From Smallanthus sonchifolius (lineage: Eukaryota; Streptophyta; Magnoliopsida; Asterales; Asteraceae), in NCBI GenBank assembly GCA_023525975.1, contig CM042030.1, positions 32,048,350 through 32,112,349 of the forward strand: a stretch of 64,000 bases of DNA. Reading direction: 5' to 3'. Below the pieces are notes generated by a model. It did not search any database and had not been told where the DNA came from. It saw only the letters and a list, made by a program, of their open reading frames with translations. The first letter of the stretch is position 1. Every line of letters begins with the position of its first letter. Position numbers and translations under genes: made by a program. Below are positions 22,221 to 32,329 of this stretch, one piece after another.

Positions 22221-23090
22221 TATAGTTACAAAACATGCATCTACAAACTCCCTCTTAACTATAGATGTGGTGGAAAATTTAATATAGATAATATTAAATT
22301 TAATATATCAAATTTTCCATATTAACAAGGATAATATTAACAAGGATAATGTTTTGTAACTTGAGATTAAATTCTATGTCAAAGAGGGGGATAATATCTA
22401 GTATTCATGAGACATTAAAGAGGTGGTGGAAAAGCCATTGGTACTTCCTATATATATACCTCTTTGACGTAACATGGATCTCAACCGTGATTTCTCGTGT
22501 AAACTATATTTTTCGTGTTTGATTCTATCGTGTGTTTTCAAGATGAAGCTGGATATTCGTTGGATTATTAGTTGAAGATGGAACCTTTTATCATTGGCCG
22601 ATGGGATAGGAAACATACCCTTGTTTCTGGTCTAGTCAGATGGAGCTTAAACTGAAAGGGGATATTGGAAATGAACATCTTCGGGAATTTGGTTGACTCG
22701 TGAAGATACAGGAAAGAGTTGGACACATCTGGTTGAAGACTTAAGTTTATCTTACTGGAATTCCTATGGGAGCTGATTAGTTTGATGCAGGTTATTGGAA
22801 ACTCAAACTCTCTATCATATGCCAGCTGATTTGGAGTTGTCTTAGTCTACTATTGTTACCTGGTTAGGAAGACATTGTAAGACTCAGAGTCCTAAGTCAG
22901 GGTGGAGGTTGCTACTGCTGAGAGAATGAACTACAATGAGTTGTGTTGGGTTAGTTGGTTCTTATTGAAGCACTTGGTTTGGTCTACAATGAAAGCTACA
23001 GTTAGAGGGAGTCGGGTTTGTCATCACTCGGCAACTGAAGACTGAAGTTTGAAGATTTGAAGATCTCAAGTGGAATGCCAGAAGATCAAG

Positions 23091-23776
23091 TCTCGCCAGA
23101 AGACACGTGATGTCATTAGTTTAGAGGGAGTCTGTTAGGACATTCTTTGTAAACTGATGATTATCAGTGTTAGTGATAGATAGAATTTGATGCTATAATT
23201 AAGAGGGAGTTTGTAGATGCATGTTTTGTAACTATAGATTAAATTCTATGTATCGGTGTACGTGGCTAGTATGTGGGAGGGTGTTCCTGAGTACTTAGCC
23301 CGCACACCAGTTTGGTCCTGCGTACTTAGTAAGTACGCAAGGCTTTTGCCTTGCGTACTTGTCAAGTACGCATGACCAAACCATGCGTACTTAGTAAGTC
23401 TTCTATTTATAGGGGCAGGAACACTTCCTGCGTACTTGACAAGTACGCAAGGCAAAAAGCCTTGCGTACTTACTAAGTACGCATGGTTTGGTCATGCGTA
23501 CTTGACAAGTACGCAAGGCAAAAGCCTTGCGTACTTACTAAGTACGCAGGATCAAACTGGTGTGCGGGCTAAGTACTCAGGAACACCCTCCTACATACTA
23601 GCCACGTACACCGATACATAGAATTTAATCTATAGTTACAAAACATGCTTCTACAAACTCCATATTAACTATAGCATCAAATTCTATCTATCACTAACAC
23701 TGATAATCATCAGTTTACAAAGAATGTCCTAACAGACTCCCTCTAAACTAATGACATTACGTGTCTTCTGGCGAGA
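23091..23776. repeat. Large inverted repeat of LTR and adjoining internal sequence
   Basis: Arms of about 320 bp mirror each other around 23434: internal 3' end, polypurine tract and LTR start on the left (LTR from 23213) and the same reversed on the right (LTR from 23655 backwards). The short centre holds the reversed TATA region (TCTTCTATTTATAGGGG). Confidence 0.88.
23319..23550. repeat. GCGTACTT-NNN-AAGTACGC palindromes within the inverted repeat
   Basis: Seven units start at 23320, 23353, 23385, 23430, 23464, 23496 and 23529 (spacing 32-34 bp within each arm). Spacers hold further palindromes (AAGGCTTTTGCCTT, CATGACCAAACCATG). Confidence 0.93.
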
Positions 23777-23866
23777 GGGCTAAGTACTCAGGAACACCCT
23801 CCCGCGTACTAGCCACGTACACCGATACATAGAATTTAATCTATAGTTACAAAACATGCTTCTACA

Positions 23867-24870
23867 GAAGTAAAATATGAATGGGGTCCAACCCAAACAA
23901 CGTGTTTGAGGAACTTAAGACACGATTAACCCAAGGTCCAGTCTTGACACTACCTGAGGGAAATGAAGACTTGATAGTCTACTCTGACGCTTCGGGTCGG
24001 GGTTTAGGTTGCGTACTTATGCAACGAGGAAAGGTAATTTCTTACGCCTCGCGATAACTAAAGATTCATGAGGTTAACTACCCAACTCATGATCTAGAGT
24101 TGGCGGCAGTAGTTTTCACGTTGAAAATATGGAGGCACTATTTGTATAGAGTTAAATGAACCATTTACTCCGATCACAAAAGCCTGAAGTACTTTTTCGA
24201 ACAAAAGAAATTAAACATGAGACAAAGGAGGTGGTTAGAGATACTGAAGGACTATGATTATGAGATATTGTACCATCCAGGCAAGGCAAACGTAGTGGCT
24301 GACGCTTTAAGTAGAAAGGAAGAATCGGAACCTATCTGAATCAAAGCGTGTCAGCTGATTATAACGCCTGATTTGATGAGTGAAATATCAAAGGCACAAG
24401 ATGAAGCACTATTAGAAAGAAATATAAAACGGGAAAGAATAGTAGGACAATAAGGAAATTTGGATGCAAATGCATACGTTGTACGAACTAGGTTTGGCCG
24501 GATGTGGATACCTAAGATTGGCGAGCTTAGAGCCAAAATACTCGACAAGGCCCATAAGTCTCGCTATTCCATCCACCCCAGGACGAACAAAATGTATCTA
24601 GACTTGAAGAAAGAGTACTAGTGGCCTGGCATGAAGAATGATGTGACAGAGTACGTGAGCAAGTGCCTAACGTGTTATCTAGTTTAGGCCGAGCACCGGA
24701 AACCATGCGGTAAAATGCAACCATTACCAATACCGGAATGGAAGTGGGAGGAGATCACGATAGACTTCATTACCAAGCTATCGCGAATAGCTAAAGGCAA
24801 TGATACCATTTGGGTGATCGTCGACCGTTTGACGAAAAGTGCTCACTTCTTGCCAATACGTGAGACTTCT
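23867..24870 (+). pseudogene. pol: Gy-A pol: RNase H and integrase N-terminal part
   Basis: Resumes with EVKYEWGPTQ, RNase H (YSDASGRGLGCVLMQ, DHKS, ADALSRKE), then the integrase zinc region (HKSRYSIHP, CLTC) and the first core motif (ITIDFITKL, DRLTKSAHFLPIRETS). In-frame stops include TAA near 24055, TGA near 24157, TAG near 24618 and TAG near 24686. Cut by Cop-D at 24870. Confidence 0.92.
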
Positions 24871-25288
24871 TGTAGGTCCCCTGGTGTTAGATCGATTGAC
24901 GTATAGGAGATGAAACCAATCAACAGAGTGCGGAATCCTCTGTGATTAGCTTGAACAAGATGACTAGATACGATGAGAACAAACACAAGTATATAAAACT
25001 TTGTCTATTAGCATCAAACAATTGATTACAAAGGGTTTTCTCTCAAGAACTTGTTCAGACCACTTTTCTACAAGAACCCTAATAGCTATTTATACTCACA
25101 GACTCAGGTTGCGTACTTGCTAAGTACGCAGGACAAACTCTCCCTGCGTACTTGCTAAGTACGCATCCACTAAAACAACCGAAAACACACATGAACAAAG
25201 ACTCGACTATACAGCTCGATTAGATACAAACGACTCTCATAAACTACAAACAATCTTCAAGCTGCTTGTCACAAAACATGCTCCAACA
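24871..25288 (-). repeat. 3' LTR of Cop-D
   Basis: 418 bp. Two GCGTACTT-NNN-AAGTACGC palindromes (25111-25129 and 25146-25164). On the minus strand these come just before the TATAAATA box at 25088-25095. Confidence 0.95.
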
Positions 25289-25375
25289 AACTCCCCCTTG
25301 ACAACAGCTCTAAAGATGTTTGTCACATGCTTCCAAATAAGCTCTAACAGACTCCCCCTTGACAACAGCTTCAGA
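25289..25375 (-). promoter_or_regulatory. Duplicated polypurine tract of Cop-D
   Basis: Reading on the minus strand, CTGTTGTCAAGGGGGAGT occurs twice about 60 bp apart, each followed by a TGTTRGAGC-like LTR start; only the second begins the real LTR. From memory, multiple polypurine tracts next to the LTR are a Sirevirus hallmark. Confidence 0.85.
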
Positions 25376-25562
25376 AGTCTTCAGAAGTTGTCTTCAAGTC
25401 TGCTCACATCATGAAGTCCAGTCTGTATCTTCAGTCCTTGCCTAGTATATCTGCACTTAATCTCGAACAAGACATAAGAAAGAGAACTATTTGTCTACAT
25501 TCAAGGATTCTCAAACACTTAATTTCCCAAGTCATAAAAAATGTGAACTTCATGGAAGTTTA

Positions 25563-25613
<51 letters not shown>

Positions 25614-26759
25614 TAAATAAATGAGAAAGAGATTAGAATATACAGGAAAATAACAAAGTTATTTACAGAAAGCTATTTACCAAGCAACTTCTTTTTGTTC
25701 AAGAGTCGCGAGAAAGGGGATCATACCAGATACAAATTGAATGACACACACATTGAACTAACTTCTATGGGTTCTAGTATCAATTTCAGCCTTAATCATG
25801 AACTGCAAACAGTTAGATAATTCATTATATTTCATTATTTCAAGATTAAATAGCAATGATACTATAGACATCATAGAAAATGGGATCATATCATGAATTT
25901 CCAAGGTGTTGCAATTTAAACCCCATAGCATATAATTTAAGTTGCCGATATTATAAGACTTGAAACTAAAATCATGTTTAGTCCCTAATTTCGTGTGATT
26001 ATGGTACTTTTAGTAGATATCATCGTGTTACCCACAATCTAAGTGTTTATCTATCCTCAAGACATGCTAGACTTCATTCAGACATTCAATCTTTACAGTG
26101 ATGAAGCTGTTTTAGCACAGGAAAATATCCAAGTGGATGACACTTTAATATATGTATTTTTTTTATCTTTCAAATACTTTGCATTTGCAAAGATTGACTC
26201 ATGTTTTGATCACTTGATCAACACATTTATTTAGGTGAGATGAACACTCCAGGTCATTGCATAAACAAAGCAGAGGAGGTCATCTCTGAATTAAATTCCA
26301 ATTCTATGCTTGTGGCATATGCATGAAATCAATCCAATTGTGCTAAAACTTCTTCATGACGGTAATCTCATAAAATATCTAAGATTCATCACACAATCTA
26401 TATCTGATAGAGCTCACCATAGATGTTAAACATACTTAGACGCGGGTTTACGTCACAGATGAATCATGTTAATTATATTTTCACACTACTCAAGTTATAA
26501 ACACGCTTATAGCCTATCAACAATCCAAATTACACACCTTTATTCTATTTTTGTAATTTTCTAATAAATCAGGTAATCATGAGACAATCATTTCCCATTT
26601 GTGCAGTCTTAGATGTCTAGATCAACATAAACTTCAATTAAACACTTAAATTACCATTTCAGTCAAATCCTATAGTCTAGTGTGTCAAACAATCACCTGA
26701 TGTACTATCATTTCCCCTAAAACTTCAAACAACCTTGATTTTTCAAAATTTTCTATATA

Positions 26760-26795
<36 letters not shown>

Positions 26796-27290
26796 GATTT
26801 TTGTTTTAAGATCTGTACAAAATTAAAAGAAATGTACCAAATAAAAGGAACTGTAAATGTGAAAGTAAATTAAATTAAAAAGACCTTAAATGAAAGAAAA
26901 ATAAAAAATAAACACTTCCATGAAAAACCTTTTTTTTATATTTTTTTTTTAACTTGGGCAAAATGTTCAAGATGAGATAGAAGATATCATCAGAAGTTAC
27001 CAATAACAGTGATATGTCAACACAATAAAAATTAAAATTTTATCACCTGAGTGGTAGACTCCCCCTGTTCAGATGACTCCCTTTGAACACTAGAACTAGG
27101 TACAACATCAAAAGCTTGATGCCCACTCATCTACTTCTTGTGTCGAGATTCATTGTCATCTTAGACTCATCTACTGTGTGACCTCAAAATCCAGATACCT
27201 TCTTCAACTTCTCCTTCTAAGCATCAAGTCATTGAAATATCTCAACAACTCATTTAGCGCAATGGTTATGCCATGTCGCCACATCCAACT
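25376..27290 (-). other. Cop-D 3' internal region without a gene
   Basis: AT-rich internal sequence with (TA)n microsatellites at 25566-25612 and about 26755-26795 and a long T-rich run near 26930-26955. A further AGGGGGAGT tract on the minus strand lies near 27060. Short open frames here show no recognisable domain. Confidence 0.6.
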
Positions 27291-27436
27291 GATTTTCGAA
27301 ATTTTGTAGAAATGTGACATGCCTATTATGTGCCATGAAACAACCACTATCGACCTACATCAAATCAATGTTAATAAATAAAAATTTCAGGTAATAGTTC
27401 TCTTTGGTTGACCCTGCACATACAACAACAAACACA
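27290..27436 (-). pseudogene. Cop-D protease remnant
   Basis: Just after gag on the minus strand a short segment reads VDSGCFMAHNRHVTFLQNF, matching the copia protease region DSG followed by a His-rich stretch. It decays into stops, and integrase, RT and RNase H do not follow. Confidence 0.65.
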
Positions 27437-29546
27437 TTAGTTTGAAATAGAAACCCAAGCCATCGTTGTCTTGGGTCGTCCATCTTTACCAATATAACTC
27501 ACTTCTCTAAGTTCACAATCAAGCCCATCATCAAGTTGTGGTGATTGTAAAGTAGAGTTAGAATCAGAATCAGAGACTGGATCTTTTCTTTTCCAAACCT
27601 TCTTGTTTTGAACCTCTTTCTTTTGAAAACTTTGGTGTTTTGAAAACTCAGGTACAACCGTTTTGTGGCTATACTCTGTAAAATCAGGTTTTGAAAAATT
27701 TGGTCTTTCACCAGTTAGCTTTCCAGAAACAGGTTTTTGATCAAACTTACCCTCAAGAAATTCTCTTTCTAATTTTCTCAAACGTTTGTTCAGTCTCCGT
27801 TTTTGTGGTTTAGAAAGCTTCACCACAGGTGTCTCAAAATGTTGTTCACCAACTGATTTGGGCACATTTAGACTAGCCTTTGGTATTCTACCAGGCTGTC
27901 TTTTTGAGATACCTTTCTTCTGAACTGGTGGTCTTTTATCTTTCTGAACCCGTGGAGCAACAAATCTGTCCACTAGTTTGACCGGTGGCTTCACAGATGA
28001 TTTAACTTGTTGTGGATCAACTGGTTTCTTACTCTGGTTCTTGTGAGGACACTTCACCACAATGTGTCCTACAATACCACAATGAAAACAAGCTCTCTTC
28101 TCTTTGTAAGTCCTCCTGTAAGGCTCATTTGATTTGCTATTTGAGGACTCGACATGATGAACAGGAGAATTTGTTTGGTGAACATTTGGTTTACCCGATG
28201 GTAATTGGCTTTTGGGAGTGTAGTATTTTTGCAAATTTTCTTTATAGCCAAGCCCGTAGTGAGCTGAAAAAGCTTCCTTTTTAACTTGATTAATGTTTTT
28301 ATAACCCCCGTAAAGCATTACCTTAAGTTTATCATTTGTTTCAATGATATCAGGTTCAGTTAAAATGCAGTTATCACCATTAGTGATAAATGTTTTTGTG
28401 GACTTTCTGTTCAGTCTCAGAGACTACTCCTTCAGGGCAAGTGTCAACCGACCCATCTTCAGAGGCAGTAACATACTCCTCACTAGATGTGGAGTTAGCC
28501 TTACTTGAGGATTCATCCTTTTTAGGGGAATCATCCTTATCAGAGGACTCATCTAGACAAGTGAGATCAATGTCCATCAAGCTATTGACAAACTTCCCAC
28601 TTATTGGTGGAGGAATGGCATTGGTACCAAGACCTATACCCTTCATTTTCCTCACTACTGATTCGTAGTGCTCCACCACAAAGCGAGAGTTTTTCAACTT
28701 CTCATTTATACATTTTAACTGCAGGATCTCATTTTGCAGTTTGTTAATTTCATTGTTCTTCTTTTCCAAAGCCCTATACGCAATGTCCAAATGAACCTGT
28801 TGGTCGCTTATTTTTAAAGAATAGTCTTGTTTTTCTTTCTGTAGCATTTCAACTGATTCTTTAAAACGTGATTCATTCGTTTTGTAATTTTTAGCTGCCA
28901 ACTTTAGGGGTTCGATTATGTCTTGGAGCTTAGAAATTTCAAGCTTTAGCCCTAGACATTTAGAACAAGAAATAACAGAGAAAGGGTTAGAATCTACCTC
29001 AGATGATGAACTCTGTGCTTCTCCAATGGCCATGAGAGCAACGGCAGTGGTAGATTCTTATAGGTCAGCTACAGAAGCTTCCCTTTCTTCTTTAAGAGGA
29101 ATTTCACATTCATTTTTTTTATCCCTTTGACCAACCGAAGATTTTGGTGAATCCACATAATTCACCGTCTTTTCTTTCTCGTTCAAGCATCCTTCACACT
29201 TCATTTGAACTGCTTCCCATAAGCTTTTTGAAGTGTAGTAACTGCTAAATTTATAGTTGAATTCTTGTGAAAAAGCCATTTCAAGAACCTCTCTAGTCTT
29301 CTTTTCTCTATCAAATTCTTTCTTTTCTTTCACCGTGAACTTTGATGGAGGTTTTGGAGTATTCGGATCACCCAAGAAAGTGTAAGTAGGAGGGGCATAT
29401 TCTTCCTCTATTGGTTTCCAAAAACCTTCATCGGTCAAAGAAACGTACTTAGAAAGCCGAGCTTTCCAAGTAGTATAATCACTTAGAGATACGAGTCTAG
29501 GAGGCGGGGGCCATGTTCCAAACTCATTCTTGTAACACAACATCAT
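27437..29546 (-). pseudogene. gag: Cop-D gag with CCHC zinc knuckle
   Basis: ATG at 29546. The N-terminal part (GTWPPPPRLVSLSDYTTWKARL, SKSLWEAV) is the copia gag fold. A predicted coiled coil follows (about 28700-28960), then an acidic Ser-rich region, a zinc knuckle CFHCGIVGHIVVKC (about 28060-28100) and a long basic tail ending at 27437. Breaks: TAA at 29058-29060 (from CAA) and a frameshift near 28385-28400. With these ignored it is about 700 residues, typical of long Sirevirus gags. Confidence 0.88.
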
Positions 29547-29566
29547 TGTAACACTTAAACTTAGTA

Positions 29567-29755
29567 AAAAAAATTTTTTTTTTTTTTTTTTTTAATAAAT
29601 TTTTTTTTTTTTTTTACTAAGTATGCAGGAACAAAATTAAGTACGCAGGAACAAAATTAAGTACGCAGGAACAAATATAAGTACGCAGGAACAAAATTAA
29701 GTACGCAGGAACAAAACTAAGTACGCAAGAACAAAATTAAGTACGCAAAAAAGTC
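29567..29755. repeat. Poly-A/T hairpin and 20-bp tandem repeat in Cop-D leader
   Basis: CTTAGTAAAAAAAA and TTTTTTTACTAAG form an inverted repeat around long T runs (29567-29618). Then about seven copies of the unit AGTACGCAGGAACAAAATTA follow (29617-29755). Each unit carries the half-word AAGTACGC of the LTR palindrome. Confidence 0.9.
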
Positions 29756-30056
29756 GGAAAATAAGGTCTGTTCACCTACTTTTTTTTAATCCATCACTCA
29801 AATCTTGTCTAAAATATGAAATTAATCCAACCAAAAGTTTAGAAATCCAATTCTAACAAACCCTTGATGAATAATTTATAAAATCAAACAACTATTGAGA
29901 TATTTTGAAGCAATCTCAGTACGTGAAAGTGAGGAACAAAAACGCTCAGTTTTTGCTCAACAACCCTCAAATTCAAGTCAAAAACCTTGTAATTCAGTCC
30001 AAATCTAGTCGAAAATGTTCAATATCACTCCTATAACACTCAATTTCAAGAGCAAA

Positions 30057-30068
30057 GCTCTGATACCA
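30057..30068 (-). promoter_or_regulatory. Primer-binding site of Cop-D
   Basis: Reads TGGTATCAGAGC on the minus strand, two bases inside the 5' LTR: a perfect initiator-tRNA complement. Confidence 0.93.
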
Positions 30069-30070
30069 CT

Positions 30071-30488
30071 TGTAGGTCCCCTGGTGTTAGATCGATTGAC
30101 GTATAGGAGATGAAACCAATCAACAGAGTGCGGAATCCTCTGTGATTAGCTTGAACAAGATGACTAGATACGATGAGAACAAACACAAGTATATAAAACT
30201 TTGTCTATTAGCATCAAACAACTGATTACAAAGGGTTTTCTCTCAAGAACTTGTTCAGACCTCTTTTCTACAAGAACCCTAACAACTATTTATACTCACA
30301 GACTCAGGTTGCGTACTTGCTAAGTACGCAGGACAAACTCTCCCTGCGTACTTGCTAAGTACGCATCCACTAAAACAACCGAAAACACACATGAACAAAG
30401 ACTCGACTATACAGCTCGATCAGATACAAACGACTCTCATAAACTACAAACAATCTTCAAGCTGCTTGTCACAAAACATGCTCCAACA
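30071..30488 (-). repeat. 5' LTR of Cop-D
   Basis: 418 bp. TATAAATA at 30288-30295 and two GCGTACTT palindromes just upstream of it on the minus strand (about 30311-30364). Confidence 0.95.
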
Positions 30489-31222
30489 CTTCTTCGTCTG
30501 AAAAGCTAGTAGAAATATTTATCAAGGAAATTGTGAGCAGACATGGTATGCCGCTGTCGATTGTGTCCGACAGGGATATGAGGTTCACGTCAAGGTTTTG
30601 GAAGAAATTCAATGAAGCGATGGGCACTAGGCTGAGCATTAGCACCGCTTACCACCCCAAACCGATGGACAATGGGAAAGGACCATTCAGACCTTGGAGG
30701 ACATGCTCCGGGCCTGTATAATTGACTTCGGTGGAAGCTGGGACAGCCATATACCATTGGCAGAATTTTCATATAACAAGAGCTATCACTCAACTATTGG
30801 CATGCCGCCATTTGAAATGTTGTATGGGAGGAGATGTAGGACCCCGGTTTGTTGGGGGGAAATTAGACAAAAGGATTTTGCAAGTCTCGAAATGGTCAAA
30901 GCTACTTCCGAGAAGTTTGATCAAATCAAGGCTCGAATAAAAGCCGCAAAAGATAGACAGAAATCATACGCGGATAAGTGAAGAAGGGATTTAGAGTTTC
31001 AAGTGGGGGACATGGTACTGTTAAAGGTATCACCATGGAAAGGAATCATTCGATTCAGAAAACGTGGCAAACTAAGTTCAAGGTTTGTCGGACATTTCAA
31101 GATTTTAGCGAGAGTGGGTTAAGTAGCTTACAGACTCGACCTACCCGTTGAGCTTAGTGGAATACACCCTACGTTCCACGTGTCGCACTTACGCAAGTGC
31201 CTAGCTGACGACACAGCTCATA
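30489..31222 (+). pseudogene. pol: Gy-A pol: integrase core and C-terminal part, truncated
   Basis: Continues with EIVSRHGMPLSIVSDRD (second catalytic Asp), the NGQ/DGQ-ERTIQTLEDML region carrying the catalytic Glu, EFSYNKSYHSTIGMPPFEMLYGRRC and the GPY-like end (VSPWKGIIRF, FHVSHLRKCLADDTAH). A one-base loss near 30660 shifts the frame; TGA at about 30979 (from CGA) and TAA near 31120 interrupt it. It breaks off at about 31222; no chromodomain is present. Confidence 0.92.
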
Positions 31223-31600
31223 TCTTAATTTCGTCTAGACTTAAACTGTTTATAGCTTCTGTGATTTTATCTATATCGTCGTTAGCTTCCTGTTTTCTTT
31301 GGTTCTCTTTTTCTATAACTTTTAAGCTTTTAATAATTTGATTTTTTTGATATTTAATATAGTCTAGATTGTCTATATATTTTTTATATTCTTCTGCTTT
31401 AGTGTTTACAGTTGTTATTATTTTTTCTAGTATTTGTTTATTAGCAACATAATCATTTTGTAAATTTAATTCTAGATTTATTGTAACATCCCAAAAATAG
31501 TAAATAAATAAATAATAACGCAATAGAGATTTAACCGTCGAAAATGAAAGGAAAATGGATGGGCTTGGGCTCGGCTCCAACGGGCCGAGGGAAGCCCAAG

Positions 31601-31607
31601 TATATAA
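31601..31607 (+). promoter_or_regulatory. TATA box of family A solo LTR
   Basis: AGTATATAAAGG, also present in the LTR at 62622 (62742-62748). Confidence 0.75.
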
Positions 31608-31986
31608 AGGTCAAGACAGCTTAGGACTCTCATTTCTACCACAACTTACAATCTAGAGAGAGAAAGGAGAGCTCGGGTCTAGAGAGAGAAAGTTGACGGA
31701 TCGACCCGAAATTGAAGGAGCACGTTACTGCTGAGCTCGTGAGCAAAACCTCCGAATCAGAATTCCAATCCAGGTAACGGTTCGACCCTAAACTGAATTT
31801 TTATTCGTTTTGGGGTTTTTCGGGTTTTAGCTAAATAGGAGACCTTTTTTTAAGGATGAAACTTGAAAATAAGCTTATAACTAGCATCTAGAATGAAAAC
31901 CGCACATTTTGATCAAAGAAAATTGTAAGATTGGCATGATCAGGTTAGCATGCAAGAATTTCGGACTTGTTCAGGAAACAGGTCTT

Positions 31987-32170
31987 GCGTACTTATCAAG
32001 TACGCAAGAAGGATGTCCTGCGTACTTATCAAGTACATATGAGGAAGATCATGCGTACTTATCAAGTACGCAGGAGGAAGATCATGCCTGCTTATCAAGT
32101 ATGCAAGAAGAATGTTCTGCGCACTTGTCAAGTACGCATGAACCAGGCCCTGCGCACTTGCTAAGTGCGC
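31987..32170 (+). repeat. Six-unit GCGTACTT palindrome array, exact 33-bp period, in a gypsy LTR
   Basis: Units start at 31987, 32020, 32053, 32086, 32119 and 32152, exactly 33 bp apart. The first is TTGCGTACTTATCAAGTACG... with a 10-bp stem; the last is GCGCACTT-GCT-AAGTGCGC with a changed but still paired fourth position. The same word occurs in the copia LTR families C and D. Confidence 0.95.
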
Positions 32171-32329
32171 AGGCATCAGGCTAGATAGTGAAGTCAGTAT
32201 GTTCGCCTAATTCAGTATGCTTAAACCGTTAGAGTCGGGAATGGGTCTGATGTGTATTTAACTACCTAATTCAGATCGTACGTGACGTTGTTGGGCCTTT
32301 GTTTAGGACAACCAAGACTAGCTTATCAG

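Larger units (their letters stand above)
22221..23866. mobile_element. C-element: rearranged non-autonomous copia-type insertion
   Basis: A perfect GAAGT TSD (22216-22220 and 23867-23871) frames it. It contains no pol or gag. The right end is the inverted start of a C-type LTR (TGTAGAAGCATG reversed). The left end is only the first 25 bp of such an LTR, inverted, next to a reversed polypurine tract. Between them are an LTR-like start near 22350 with an inverted repeat GTCAAAGAGG...CCTCTTTGAC flanking a TATATATA box, about 700 bp of anonymous internal sequence, two polypurine tracts (GAGGGAGTC near 23132, AAGAGGGAGTT near 23202) and two LTR halves joined head to head. The reference LTR is the solo copy at 54938-55472. 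Confidence 0.8.
24871..30488 (-). mobile_element. Cop-D: young Sirevirus-like element, gag only, minus strand
   Basis: Both 418-bp LTRs are present (TGTTGGAGC...CCTACA on the minus strand) and differ at about five positions by eye (near 1.2%). TSD CTTCT at 24866-24870 and 30489-30493. It has a perfect primer site, a leader with tandem repeats, a long gag and a protease trace, but no integrase, RT or RNase H. It is therefore a recent insertion that must have used another element's enzymes, or lost pol after insertion. Confidence 0.94.
1..31222 (+). mobile_element. Gy-A: outer Ty3/gypsy element, broken by three insertions
   Basis: This is the framework element of the left half. Its 3' LTR end, primer site, gag and pol can be followed across three insertions: gag and protease start at 594-2071, protease and RT at 21039-22220, RNase H and integrase N-terminus at 23867-24870, integrase C-terminus at 30489-31222. 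At each break the coding sequence resumes in register once the insert and one TSD copy are removed. Pol stops at about 31222 against caulimovirid-like sequence, so the C-terminus and 3' LTR are absent. The RT is of Tekay/Del (chromovirus) type; the chromodomain region is missing. It is certainly a dead copy. Confidence 0.9.

Noticed and set aside
25566..25612. (TA)n run as a promoter or matrix-attachment site
   Set aside because: Simple microsatellite inside Cop-D; no supporting context.
28012..28284. Plus-strand frames opposite the Cop-D gag
   Set aside because: Shadows of the gag reading frame, which has the zinc knuckle and conserved gag segments.
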